Assembly (NCBI RefSeq): GCF_001017175.1
Contig: NZ_LCYG01000043.1
Location: 1 to 64,000 of the forward strand
Direction: 5' to 3'
Source: Microvirga vignae
Lineage (GTDB): Bacteria; Pseudomonadota; Alphaproteobacteria; Rhizobiales; Beijerinckiaceae
Length of the DNA: 64,000 nt
The translations under genes and the position numbers were made by a program. The notes under the pieces are model-generated. The model was not told the origin of the DNA and made no database searches. It saw only the letters and a list, made by a program, of their open reading frames with translations. Below, piece after piece: positions 51,470 through 61,138 of this stretch. Position 1 is the first letter of the stretch, and the number at the start of each line of letters is the position of its first letter.

Positions 51470-53609
51470 ATGGCTACTGCCGTTCAGAAAGTCATCCTGT
51501 CGTCGTCGCGCGACATCCCCTTCAACAAGCTCATTCTCTCCCAGACCAATGTCCGGACCCGAAAGGACGGCGTCTCGATCGAGGACCTAGCGGCCTCGAT
51601 CGCGCGTCGCGGCCTTATCCAGAGTCTCCACGTTCGACCCGTCCTGGATGCCGAGGGCGCCGAGACCGGAATGTTCGACGTCCCTGCCGGTGGCCGTCGC
51701 TACCGCGCGCTCGAACTGCTGGTCAAACAGAAGCGCCTCGCCAAAACCGCACCGGTCCCCTGTGTCGTCGGCGACGCAAACAGTCCCATCCTCGCCGAGG
51801 AGGTCTCGCTCGCCGAGAACGTCGAGCGGCTTCCGCTGACGCCGCTCGAGCAGTTCCGCGCCTTCGCCGCGATGGCGACGAAGGGCATGTCCGAGGAGGA
51901 GATCGCCGCCGCCTTCCTGGTGCAAGTCCAGGTGGTTAAGCAACGTCTGCGCCTGCTCACCGTCTCCCCGACCTTGCTCGACGTCTATGAGGCCGAAGAG
52001 ATGACGCTAGAGCAGCTCATGGCCTTCACCGTCTCCAGCGACCACGCCCGTCAGGAGCAGGTCTGGGACGGCATCAAGAACGCCTGGTCGAAGGAGCCCT
52101 ATCAGATCCGGCGCATGCTCACCGAGACGACAGTGCGTGCCTCGGACAAGCGCGCCGTCTTCGTCGGCGTCGAGGCCTACGAGGCCGCCGGCGGCATCGT
52201 CATGCGCGACCTGTTCCAGTCCGATGACGGCGGTTGGCTGCAGGACCCCGCGCTGCTCGATCGCTTGGTCGCCGAGAAGCTGAAGGCCACAGCCGACGAA
52301 GTCGCGGCCGAAGGCTGGAAGTGGATCGAGGTCGCCGCCAGCTTCCCCTACGACGCCACCCGGGGCCTGCGCGAACTGCAGGGCGAGCCGCTCGACCTGA
52401 CCGCCGAGGAACAGGCGATGATCGATGCGCTCAACGGCGAGCATCAGAAGCTCGAGGCCGAATATGAGGGCGCCGACGAGCTGCCGGACGAAATCGAACA
52501 GCGCCTCGGCGAGATCGAGACCGCGCTGGCGGACTTGGAGACCCGGCCGGTTCGCTTCAAAGCCGACGACATTGTCCGCGCGGGCGTGTTCATCAGCATC
52601 GCCCATGACGGTAGGCTCGACATCGATCGCGGCTATGTCAGGCCTGAGGACGAGGCCCCCCGGCCGGCCGTGGGCGCGGACGCTGGCGACGCCGAGGGCC
52701 AGTCGAGCGATCCGGCCGAGCCCGTCGTGCAGCGGGCCGTTATCACGATCGGCAGCCAGCCGACGGAGTTGGAGGACGACGAGGACGATGCGATCAAGCC
52801 GTTGCCGGATCGTCTCGTCACCGAGCTGACCGCCCATCGCACGCTGGCGCTTCGCGATGCAGTGGCCAGCAACCCGCACGTCGCCATGACGGCGCTGCTG
52901 CACAAGCTGGTCTCCGATACCTTCCAGCATCGCATGTACACCGGCGCGCTGGAGGCCTCGGTCCGCCATGTCTTCTTCCCCGTCCAGGACGAAGCCCTGA
53001 AGGACAGCCCCTCGGCCCGCGCGGTGCATGAGCGGCACGAGGCCTGGGCCGGCGACATCCCCGCCGATGACGACGCGCTGTGGGATTGGCTGGCGGCCCT
53101 CGACGACACCAGCCGCATGGCGCTCCTGGCGCATTGCGTGAGCTACGGCGTCAACGCGCTCTACGACAAGCCCAACCCCTACAGCGGAAGCGGGCTTTCC
53201 CAGCATAGCCTCGACATGCGGCTCGGCCAGGCCGACCGGCTCGCGCGCCACCGGGCTCGACATGGTCGAGGTCGGTTGGCGTCCGACCGTCGGCAACTAT
53301 CTCGGCCGCGTCACCAAGGCACGCATCCTTCAAGCCGTGCGTGAAGGCGCCGGCGAGCAGGCCGCGCAGCTCATCGACCACCTCAAGAAGGGCGACATGG
53401 CGAAGGAGGCGGAGCGCCTGCTGGCCGATTCCGGCTGGCTGCCCGAGCCCCTGCGCATGGTCGAGGCGGCCGAGGCGTCCACGCCAGACGTTGAAGCCGG
53501 CGGCGACGAAGAAGGCGCGGCACTGCCCGCGTTCCTGTCTGGCGACGATGAGGAAGAGGTCGCGGCCGACGCTGAAGACGAGGAACGCCCCCTCGTCGCG
53601 GCGGAATGA
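51470..53609 (+). pseudogene. ParB-like nuclease/partition gene with a 2-base frameshift
   Basis: From ATG 51470 the frame encodes a ParB N-terminal domain (DIPFNKLILSQTNVRTRK, GLIQSLHVRPV, GRRYRALELLVKQKRL, SLAENVERLPLTPLEQFRAF) and a long acidic C-terminal region. At about 53245 the natural sequence ADRLARATGLDMVEVGW is interrupted: the DNA has GCGCGC where GCGCGCGC is expected, and the frame continues from 53262 (VGWRPTVGNYLGRVTK) in another frame to 53609. The joined protein is about 713 residues. ParB-like proteins of this group sit in mobile elements. A two-base loss by GC-run slippage or a sequencing error explains the break. Confidence 0.75.
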
Positions 53610-53667
53610 CCCCGCCGAGGAGCGGCTTCGGCCGCTCCGCCCGTTTCCTCGCACAAGGAGTATCGCC

Positions 53668-53886
53668 ATGACGCGATCTACCCCGTCGCCCCGCCGCGTC
53701 GTCTTCCAATATCTTGTCCCAGTGCATGTCGAGGTCGATGACGGCCTGGTCACCCGCGTGACAATCAGCGACGAGACCCCCGTGCACGATCCCGTCATCG
53801 TCGATGGTGATCCTGCCTACCTCGACGAAGCCGTCCGCGCCGCCGATGACGGCCAGTCCTGGCCATCCTGGCAGTTCGGCTACTAG
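53668..53886 (+). CDS. small backbone protein, unknown
   Basis: This 72-residue protein (ATG 53668, AAGGAG ten bases upstream) reads FQYLVPVHVEVDDGLVTRVT and ends DGQSWPSWQFGY. It is beta-rich and acidic, with no motif. A Rho-independent terminator follows 27 bases after the stop, so the ParB-like transcript ends here. Confidence 0.65.
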   Translation: MTRSTPSPRRVVFQYLVPVHVEVDDGLVTRVTISDETPVHDPVIVDGDPAYLDEAVRAADDGQSWPSWQFGY

Positions 53887-53913
53887 CCGCCTTCACCCGA
53901 CCCCCATTTCCGA

Positions 53914-53939
53914 GCCCGGCCCGAGCGCCGGGCTTTTTT
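53914..53939 (+). terminator. Rho-independent terminator
   Basis: Seven-pair stem GCCCGGC/GCCGGGC with a six-base loop and six T residues, closing the ParB-like operon. Confidence 0.92.
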
Positions 53940-53956
53940 CGTTTCACGAGCCCGAC

Positions 53957-54366
53957 ATGACCGATTTCTTCACCGCTACTCCTGCCTGCTCGACCTTGGC
54001 ACGTCCGCCAATGCCGCGCAGGTCTTCGACATCGACGCGTCGCTGATGGCCGAGAACGGCCGCGAAGACCCGCCGGCCGAGCCCTTTCAGCTCTCGGTGA
54101 CGCCTGAGCACGGCCCAACTCGGCTCTGGCTTCGCGATCCAGGCAGCGCCGACCCACAGCTCCTCATCACCTTCGTCACCAGCTACGCCGAAGCCTTCGG
54201 GCTGACCGGCCGCTGGAGCTTTCAATGAGCCGGCATCGCCTCGAACCCCATCGTGAACGGTTTCTCCGGCGATGCCCACGTCCTCAATCTCGCCACGGGT
54301 CGGACGATCGCATGGATGAGCACCGGCCACTGACTTGCCGATCGCCTTGCCGAGGGAGGCGCGTGA
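53957..54366 (+). pseudogene. broken backbone gene with frameshift and two internal TGA codons
   Basis: Frame from ATG 53957 (MTDFF) shifts by one missing base near 53972 to continue as RYSCLLDLGTSANAAQVF, then MAENGREDPPAEPFQLSVTP and on to SFQ. There a TGA (54226) is followed in the same frame by AGIASNPIVNGFSGDAHVLN and IAWMSTGH, a second TGA (54331), and LADRLAEGGA ending at TGA 54364. Both internal stops fall where Trp would fit (GHW, FQW). Together the pieces make a protein of about 136 residues. A frameshift plus two TGG-to-TGA changes mark clear decay. Family unknown. Confidence 0.6.
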
Positions 54367-54406
54367 TGAGCCGGATTCCGCCCGCGCCAGAGTGAGAGGT
54401 CGGCCG

Positions 54407-54475
54407 GGACGGGTTTGAGCCCGTCCGGTCGAGAGAGAGCGCCGGGCAGGCTCGCCCCTGCCCTGCTCTCTGAGG
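54407..54475 (+). promoter_or_regulatory. possible divergent structured leader of the helicase gene
   Basis: Two hairpins: GGACGGG/CCCGTCC (54407-54413 with 54420-54426) and a longer one of two 7-pair stems (54434-54440 with 54465-54471; 54444-54450 with 54457-54463). A GAGG Shine-Dalgarno follows directly, with ATG eight bases on. It shares GACGGGTTTGAG and GTCGAGAGAGAG with the ParB-like leader but not its nested fold. Confidence 0.45.
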
Positions 54476-54483
54476 TATCCCTC

Positions 54484-57400
54484 ATGCTCCATGCTACGAT
54501 CCCGGCTGCTTCGGCGGCCTTGCTGCCGCTCGCGGGCCGGACGCCACCGGCCTCTGCTGTCCTGGCCACCGCCGAGCGTCTCCTTTCTCATCTCGAACAG
54601 GGCCGCCCCGTCGATGCCGCGATCCTGCGCAGCGCCATGGAGGCCGCCTTCGACGCGTCCGACTCCTCGGGCGCCTGGGACTGGAAGACGGCCTACGACG
54701 CCTGCGAGGCCGCAACGGTCCTGTTCTTGCGCAAATACGGAAAGGCACTTTTCCGCAAAGCTGCGTCTCCGGCTTCACGCCTTTCGGCCCTGACCAGGAT
54801 CGCCGGGCTCCTCCCGACACACACGCGCAGGTCCGAGAAGGCTCAGGCCTTCCAACAATTCTCGACGCCGGTCCCGCTCGGGCTTGCCGCGCTGACGGCG
54901 GCAGCGCTGACCCCGGCCGACCGGGTGCTCGAACCATCGGCCGGCACCGGCCTCTTGGCGATCCTCGCCGAGATCTCCGGCTCGACCCTCATCCTCAACG
55001 AGCTCGCCGAGGCCCGTGCGGACCTTCTTAGCCATCTCTTTCCGGCCGTTCCGCTGACGCGCTTCGACGCAGCCCAGATCGACGACGGTCTCGATCACTC
55101 CGCCATCCCGAGCGTCGTCATCATGAATCCACCGTTTTCGGTGATGGCGAACGTCACTGGCCGGATGGCCAACGCCGCTTACCGCCATGTCGCCTCGGCG
55201 CTGGCTCGCCTTGCCGATGGCGGGCGGCTGGTCGCGATCACCGGCGCGAGCTTCTCGCCCGAGCTGCCGGCCTGGCGCGACGCCTTCGTCCGCCTGCAAG
55301 CGCGCGGACGCGTCGTCTTCACCGCAGCCATCGCAGGCTCGGTCTATGCCAATCATGGCACGACCGTCGAGACGCGTCTGACCGTGATCGACAAAGCGCC
55401 GGCCGACGATCCCGGCAGCTTTCCTGACTCCGCCGGCATCGCGCCGGACGTCGTGACGCTGCTCGAATGGATCGCGCAGCAACTTCCACCTCGCATGCCG
55501 GTCGCGGTTCCGGGCATGACCGCCGCAACTCCTGCCTCGCCCCGCACCGTTCGAGGCAATCTCGCCCGCGCGGCCACCGCACAGCCCGCGCGCCGCATCG
55601 CCCAGATCGAAGGCGTGCCCCTCGCCTATGAGACCATCGACTGGACGCCGCCCGAGGGCGGTCGCCTCTCGGACGCGATCTACGAGCGCTATGTGCTTCA
55701 ATCGATCCGCATCCCCGGCGCGAAACCGCATCCGACCAAGCTGGTGCAGTCGGCCGCCATGGCCTCGGTCGCGCCGCCGAAGCCAAACTATTGCCCGACG
55801 CTGCCGGCCCAGATCGTCACCGACGGCGTCCTCTCCGACGCCCAGCTCGAGACGGTGATCTACGCCGGCGAGGCGCACAGCGAATATCTCGCCGGCGCCT
55901 GGACCGTGGACGAGACCTGCGATCTCGTCACCGCCGCGCCAGACGATGCCCCAAGCGCGGTCCGGTTCCGCCGCGGCTTCATGCTCGGCGACGGCACCGG
56001 CGCCGGCAAGGGCCGCCAGTCGGCCGGGATCATCCTCGACAACTGGCTTCAGGGACGCCGCAAGGCCGTCTGGATTTCCAAGTCCGACAAGCTGCTCGAA
56101 GATGCGCAGCGCGACTGGTCGGCCCTCGGCATGGAGCGACTGCTGGTCACGCCGCTGTCGCGCTTCCCGCAGGGCACATCGATCCGGCTCGCGGAAGGCA
56201 TCCTATTCACCACCTATGCCACGCTCCGGTCCGACGACCGCGGGAGCAAGCTTTCGCGCGTCAAGCAGATCGTCGAATGGTTGGGCTCCGACTTCGACGG
56301 AGTGATCATTTTCGACGAGAGCCATGCGATGCAGAACGCCGGTGGCGGCACGGGAGAGCGGGGCGATGTGGCCCCGTCGCAGCAGGGTCGCGCCGGGCTT
56401 CGGCTCCAGCACGCGCTCGCGAACGCGCGCGTGGTCTATGTCTCGGCGACGGGTGCGACCACCGTCCACAATCTCGCCTACGCCCAGCGGCTCGGCCTGT
56501 GGGGCGGCGAGGATTTCCCCTTCGCCAACCGCGCCGAGTTCGTTGAGGCGGTCGAGAATGGCGGCGTCGCGGCCATGGAGGTGCTGGCGCGCGATCTGCG
56601 CTCACTCGGCCTCTACACGGCCCGGTCGCTTTCCTATGACGGCGTCGAATATGAGCTGGTCGAGCACCAGCTCACGCCCGAGCAGACCCGCATCTACGAC
56701 GCCTATGCGGGCGCCTTCGCCATCATCCACAATCATCTCGACGCGGCGATGCAGGCCGCCAACATCACCGGTGACAACGGCACGCTGAACCGGCAGGCGA
56801 AGTCGGCCGCGCGATCGGCGTTCGAGAGCGCGAAGCAGCGCTTCTTCGGCCACCTGCTGACCAGCATGAAGACCCCGACGCTGATCCGCTCGATCGAGCA
56901 GGACCTGGCCGATGGCCATGCCGCCGTCATCCAGATCGTCTCGACCGGCGAAGCGTTGATGGAACGCCGCCTGGCCGAGATCCCGGCCGAGGAATGGAAT
57001 GACGTGCGTGTCGACATCACGCCGCGCGAATACGTTCTGGATTACCTTGCCCATTCCTTCCCGGTGCAGCTCTACGAACCGTTTTCGGACAGCGAGGGCA
57101 ATCTCTCGTCTCGGCCGGTCTGGCGCGATGGCCAGCCGGTCGAGAGCCGTGAAGCGGTCGCACGCCGGGACGAGCTTATCGAACGGCTCGCTGCGCTGCC
57201 GCCGGTCCCCGGCGCGCTCGACCGGATCGTCCAGCGCTTCGGCACCGACGTCGTGGCCGAAGTGACCGGCCGCTCGCGGCGCGTGGTGCGCAAGTCGGGT
57301 GCCGACGCCATGGGCGATCGCCTTGTCGTCGAGAACCGGGCGGCTTCCGCCAATCTCGCCGAGGCCGCCGCCTTCATGGATGACCAGAAGCGCATCCTCG

Positions 57401-58824
57401 TCTTCTCCGACGCCGGCGGTACCGGCCGCAGCTATCACGCGGACCTCACAGCCAGGAACCAGCGCCTGCGCATCCACTATCTTCTGGAGCCGGGCTGGAA
57501 GGCCGACACCGCGATCCAGGGCCTCGGCCGCACCAACCGGACCAATCAGGCGCAGCCGCCGCTGTTCCGGCCGATCGCCACCGATGTGAAGGCCGAAAAG
57601 CGCTTTCTCTCGACCATCGCACGCCGGCTCGACACGCTCGGCGCCATCACGCGCGGCCAGCGCCAGACCGGCGGCCAGGGTCTCTTCCGGCCCGAGGACA
57701 ATCTGGAAAGCCCTTACGCGCGCGACGCGCTGCGCCAGCTCTATCTGCTGCTCGTCCGCGGCAAGGTCGAGGGCTGCTCGCTCGAGCGCTTCGAGTCCGC
57801 CACCGGACTAAAGCTGATGGACGACAATGGCATCAAGGACGAGCTGCCGCCGATCACCACGTTCCTCAATCGGCTGCTGGCGCTGACGATCGAGCTTCAG
57901 GGCATCCTCTTCACCGCTTTTGAGCAGCTCCTCACCGCCAGGATCGAGGGCGCGATCAGGAGCGGCGTCTATGATGTTGGGCTCGAGACGCTGCAGGCGG
58001 AGAGCTTCGTCGTCACCCAAGCCCAAGTGATCCATACCCATCCGGGCACCGGTGCCGAGACGCGGCTGCTCACCATCACCCGCCGCGAGCGCAATCGCCC
58101 GACCACGTTGGCGGAAGCGCTCGACCATCTCTCCGACCCACGCGCGCGGCTGCTCGTCAACGGTCGCTCCGGCCGTGCCGCCGTGCAGATGCCGGCGCCG
58201 TCGATGATGCTCGATGGCGGCGAGATCGAGCGGCGCGTCTGCCTGATCCGGCCGATGGAGCAGCATTATGCGCCACTGCGGATGATGGACGAGAGCCATT
58301 GGGAAGAAGCCGATCACGACCGCTTCGCGGTGGCATGGAACGCCGAGCTTTCCGAGATCCCGGAGTTCTCCGACAGCACGATTCACATCGTCGCCGGCCT
58401 GCTGCTGCCGATCTGGAAGCGGTTGCCGGAGGAGTCGACGCGGGTCTATCGCCTTCAGACTGATGCGGGCGAGCGCATCATCGGTCGCCGCGTCTCTCAC
58501 GCATGGGCAGCGAACGCGGCGTCGCGCGAGACCACACTGACGTCGGAGCACGCGTTCGCCGCGCTGATGGACGGCACGACGATCCTCGATCTGTCCGAGG
58601 GTCTCCAGCTTCGCCGCGCTCGCGTCATGGGCGCCCATCGGCTGGAGCTGACGGGCTTCACCGAGGCGATGCGCGAGCGGCTGCGGGCCTATGGCCTGTT
58701 CAGCGAGATCATCTCGTGGAAGCTGCGCTTCTTCGTCCCCGCCGACGCCAGCGGCTCGGTGGTGCTCGCGAAGCTGCTCGACACCTACCCGATCGCGCGC
58801 ATCTCCGAGCGGGAGGCCGCGTGA
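54484..58824 (+). CDS. strawberry-notch-like helicase with N-terminal methyltransferase domain
   Basis: This 1446-residue protein has an N-terminal adenine-methyltransferase-like domain (about 130-330: FSTPVPLGLAALTAAAL, LEPSAGTGLLAILAE and the VIMNPPFSV catalytic motif) and a C-terminal strawberry-notch NTPase/helicase (about 490-1100: MLGDGTGAGKGRQSAGIIL Walker A, VIIFDESHAMQNAGG Walker B, GLGRTNRTNQAQPP motif VI). Such giant proteins are a hallmark of alphaproteobacterial conjugative elements; the target is unknown, but acting on incoming DNA is likely. It has its own structured leader. The stop is followed by one-base overlap (TGATG) with the toprim gene. Confidence 0.9.
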   Translation: MLHATIPAASAALLPLAGRTPPASAVLATAERLLSHLEQGRPVDAAILRSAMEAAFDASDSSGAWDWKTAYDACEAATVLFLRKYGKALFRKAASPASRLSALTRIAGLLPTHTRRSEKAQAFQQFSTPVPLGLAALTAAALTPADRVLEPSAGTGLLAILAEISGSTLILNELAEARADLLSHLFPAVPLTRFDAAQIDDGLDHSAIPSVVIMNPPFSVMANVTGRMANAAYRHVASALARLADGGRLVAITGASFSPELPAWRDAFVRLQARGRVVFTAAIAGSVYANHGTTVETRLTVIDKAPADDPGSFPDSAGIAPDVVTLLEWIAQQLPPRMPVAVPGMTAATPASPRTVRGNLARAATAQPARRIAQIEGVPLAYETIDWTPPEGGRLSDAIYERYVLQSIRIPGAKPHPTKLVQSAAMASVAPPKPNYCPTLPAQIVTDGVLSDAQLETVIYAGEAHSEYLAGAWTVDETCDLVTAAPDDAPSAVRFRRGFMLGDGTGAGKGRQSAGIILDNWLQGRRKAVWISKSDKLLEDAQRDWSALGMERLLVTPLSRFPQGTSIRLAEGILFTTYATLRSDDRGSKLSRVKQIVEWLGSDFDGVIIFDESHAMQNAGGGTGERGDVAPSQQGRAGLRLQHALANARVVYVSATGATTVHNLAYAQRLGLWGGEDFPFANRAEFVEAVENGGVAAMEVLARDLRSLGLYTARSLSYDGVEYELVEHQLTPEQTRIYDAYAGAFAIIHNHLDAAMQAANITGDNGTLNRQAKSAARSAFESAKQRFFGHLLTSMKTPTLIRSIEQDLADGHAAVIQIVSTGEALMERRLAEIPAEEWNDVRVDITPREYVLDYLAHSFPVQLYEPFSDSEGNLSSRPVWRDGQPVESREAVARRDELIERLAALPPVPGALDRIVQRFGTDVVAEVTGRSRRVVRKSGADAMGDRLVVENRAASANLAEAAAFMDDQKRILVFSDAGGTGRSYHADLTARNQRLRIHYLLEPGWKADTAIQGLGRTNRTNQAQPPLFRPIATDVKAEKRFLSTIARRLDTLGAITRGQRQTGGQGLFRPEDNLESPYARDALRQLYLLLVRGKVEGCSLERFESATGLKLMDDNGIKDELPPITTFLNRLLALTIELQGILFTAFEQLLTARIEGAIRSGVYDVGLETLQAESFVVTQAQVIHTHPGTGAETRLLTITRRERNRPTTLAEALDHLSDPRARLLVNGRSGRAAVQMPAPSMMLDGGEIERRVCLIRPMEQHYAPLRMMDESHWEEADHDRFAVAWNAELSEIPEFSDSTIHIVAGLLLPIWKRLPEESTRVYRLQTDAGERIIGRRVSHAWAANAASRETTLTSEHAFAALMDGTTILDLSEGLQLRRARVMGAHRLELTGFTEAMRERLRAYGLFSEIISWKLRFFVPADASGSVVLAKLLDTYPIARISEREAA

Positions 58825-59858
58825 TGGCCCGTCATGACGCCTCCGATCTCGCCCATCGTCTCGGCCGACAGGCCGAGGCGGTGTGTCGTCATTACCTGTC
58901 CAGCGGCCGCCGCGAGGGGCGCTACTGGCTGGTGGGCGACGCGCGCAACACGCCCGGCCGCTCCATGTACGTCCGGCTCAAGGACTCAGCCAAGGGCCCG
59001 GCCGGCAAATGGACCGACGCCGCCACTGGCGAGCATGGCGATCTGCTTGACGTGATCCGGGAGAGCTGCGGCCTCGTCGACTTCAAGGACGTCGCCGACG
59101 AGGCGCGGACCTTCCTCAGCATGCCGCCCCCCGAGCCGATGCCGGCTGCCGTGCGCCAGGCCCCAGCACCGCATGGTTCACCCGAGGCGGCTCGGCGTCT
59201 CATCCGCATGTCGCGGCCGATTTTGGGCACGCTCGTGGAAGCGTATCTGCGCCAACGCGGCATTATGGATGTACGCGGAACCCGAAGCCTGCGCTTCCAC
59301 CCGCGCTGCTACTATCGGCCCGACGAGCATTCGCCGACTGAAGTTTGGCCGGCCATGATCGCAGCCGTCACCGACCTCAACGGCAAGATTACTGGCGCGC
59401 ACCGCACCTGGCTCGATCCGCGACGCCGGGACAAGGCGCCTCTCGACACGCCACGCCGGGCAATGGGCGACCTGCTCGGCAATGCGGTCCGCTTTGGCAT
59501 CGGCGGCGACGTCATGGCGGCCGGCGAAGGCGTCGAGACGGTCCTCTCGGTGCAGCAGGTCTTGCCCGACATGCCGATGCTGGCGGCGCTCTCGGCAGCC
59601 CATCTCGCTGCCATCCTGTTCCCGGGCACGCTGCGCCGCCTCTACATCCTGCGCGATAACGACCCAGCCGGCGACAGCGCGCGGGACAGCTTGGTCGAAC
59701 GAGCGAGCGCGGCCGGGATCGAGGCGAGCGTCATCTCGCCCCGACTCGGTGACTTCAACGAGGATCTCCGCACCCTCGGAATCGATGCACTCCGCAGCCA
59801 GACGCGGATGCAGATCGCGCCGCAGGACGTCGCGCGCTTCATGGCGCTGGCGGCATAG
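58824..59858 (+). CDS. toprim domain protein (DUF7146, primase-like)
   Basis: This 344-residue protein has a CHC2-like N-terminal portion without the full cysteine set (GKWTDAATGEHGDLLDVI), a DUF7146 centre (TRSLRFHPRCYYRPDE, HRTWLDP) and a C-terminal Toprim domain (about 225-320) with AAGEGVETVLSVQQV and LYILRDNDPAGD, carrying the catalytic Glu and the D-x-D pair. It resembles plasmid and phage primase-type proteins and probably helps replication of the mobile element after transfer. It overlaps the previous gene by one base. Confidence 0.87.
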   Translation: MARHDASDLAHRLGRQAEAVCRHYLSSGRREGRYWLVGDARNTPGRSMYVRLKDSAKGPAGKWTDAATGEHGDLLDVIRESCGLVDFKDVADEARTFLSMPPPEPMPAAVRQAPAPHGSPEAARRLIRMSRPILGTLVEAYLRQRGIMDVRGTRSLRFHPRCYYRPDEHSPTEVWPAMIAAVTDLNGKITGAHRTWLDPRRRDKAPLDTPRRAMGDLLGNAVRFGIGGDVMAAGEGVETVLSVQQVLPDMPMLAALSAAHLAAILFPGTLRRLYILRDNDPAGDSARDSLVERASAAGIEASVISPRLGDFNEDLRTLGIDALRSQTRMQIAPQDVARFMALAA

Positions 59859-60201
59859 CCGGCAACGAGGAACGGGGTGGCGCTGCCGCCATGCTCGCCT
59901 GGATGCGGGGGCGCGTCGGAGAGGACCGCGCCTTGGCCTTCGAGAGGGCGATCGGCCCACAAGCCGGCCGTCCCGGCAATGGCGGCGGCCGACTATCTTC
60001 CGGCGGCCCTTTCCACCCCTCGCGGCAGGCCGCGCGGGGCCCGGTTCGGGCCTTTCCATCGCGAGGCAAAATAGCCGGACTTCGCCCTCCTCCGCTGACG
60101 CTTCGGCCCTGCGCTCCCGCTCCGGGTGCAGGGCCGGCCCGCCTGTGGGCTTCGTCGCCATGAAGGCCGCGACGGTCGCGGTCCAGCCGACGGAGCATCC
60201 C
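59859..60201. other. GC-rich spacer, no gene called
   Basis: About 343 very GC-rich bases between the toprim and DUF2493 genes. Several frames are open but read as Arg/Pro/Gly-rich noise; none has a ribosome binding site. I see no T-tailed hairpin. Confidence 0.4.
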
Positions 60202-61125
60202 ATGAGCGAGCACGACGACTTCGAACCCCACCACGCTTCCTCACCTACCGACCACGCCCCGACCGAGCTGCAGCTTTACGGCTACCGCCCCTTCGCCGAC
60301 GAGCCCGATCAGCGGCTTCTGCCGGACGGCAACCAGATCGCGGGCGCAGTCGCCGACATCTTCGACGCCGTGATCGGAACGCTGGGTGACACCCGCCTCG
60401 AACCCGACCTCGACGATCTCCTCTGGTCGACCGTCAACGTCTTCCACCGGGCCGCCGAGCGGATCGCCCGCGAGCTGGACGACAACGAGCAGGCCCAGAA
60501 GCGCTCGCAACGGGAACAGGACGGCAGCGAGGTGAAGTCGGTCGAGCTCGAGCGCCTGATCGCCGAGGGCAAGACGCTGATCGAACGCCAGAACGCCTTC
60601 GAGCTGATGCGCGACCAGGCCGCCGAACACTACGAACGCCACGTCGGCAAGCCCTGGTTCCCGCGCAGCGGATCGAAGGTCAACCACCGCAATTTCACTG
60701 CGGCGATGATCGACAGCCGCGACTTCCTCATGGCGAAGAAGCGGGCCGAGCAAGAGGTGCTTCTGCCTCCCGGCCCGAAGATCGTTGTCACCGGCGGGCT
60801 CGATTATGACGATCACCGGCTGATCTGGGCCAAGCTCGACCAAGTCCTCGAGAAGCACCCGGACATGGTGCTGGTCCACGGCAAGTCGCCGAAGGGCGCC
60901 GAGAAGATCGCATCGCTCTGGGCCAAGAACCGCAACGTGCCGCAGATCGGTTTCGCGCCCGACTGGACGAAGCACGGCCGGGCCGCGCCCTTCAAGCGCA
61001 ACGACGAAATCCTGGAGATCGTGCCGAAGGGCGTGATGCACTTCCCGGGCACGGGCATCAACGACAACCTCGCCGACAAGGCGAAGAAGCTCGGCATCCC
61101 GGTCTGGAGGTTCGGCGGCGCGTGA
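60202..61125 (+). CDS. DUF2493 (SLOG-like) protein
   Basis: The 307-residue product (ATG 60202, MSEHDDFEPHHASS) has a helical middle (LERLIAEGKTLIERQNAFELM) and a C-terminal DUF2493 domain (about 190-305): KIVVTGGLDYDDHRLIW, MVLVHGKSPKGAEKIASLW and VMHFPGTGINDNLADKAKKL. DUF2493 belongs to the SLOG superfamily, which binds nucleotides or nucleotide signals. It is standard in this backbone. It converges with the EEP gene with a 13-base gap. Confidence 0.86.
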   Translation: MSEHDDFEPHHASSPTDHAPTELQLYGYRPFADEPDQRLLPDGNQIAGAVADIFDAVIGTLGDTRLEPDLDDLLWSTVNVFHRAAERIARELDDNEQAQKRSQREQDGSEVKSVELERLIAEGKTLIERQNAFELMRDQAAEHYERHVGKPWFPRSGSKVNHRNFTAAMIDSRDFLMAKKRAEQEVLLPPGPKIVVTGGLDYDDHRLIWAKLDQVLEKHPDMVLVHGKSPKGAEKIASLWAKNRNVPQIGFAPDWTKHGRAAPFKRNDEILEIVPKGVMHFPGTGINDNLADKAKKLGIPVWRFGGA

Positions 61126-61138
61126 GCGCCGCCCTTCG

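Noticed and set aside
54226-54333. TGA codons read as Trp or selenocysteine
   Set aside because: Many intact genes here stop at TGA, no SECIS-like element was seen, and a frameshift in the same gene points to decay.
59482-61125. A 547-codon frame running through the toprim gene into DUF2493
   Set aside because: The first 240 codons are Arg/Ser-rich antiphase reading of the toprim gene; the DUF2493 gene has its own ATG at 60202 where homology starts.
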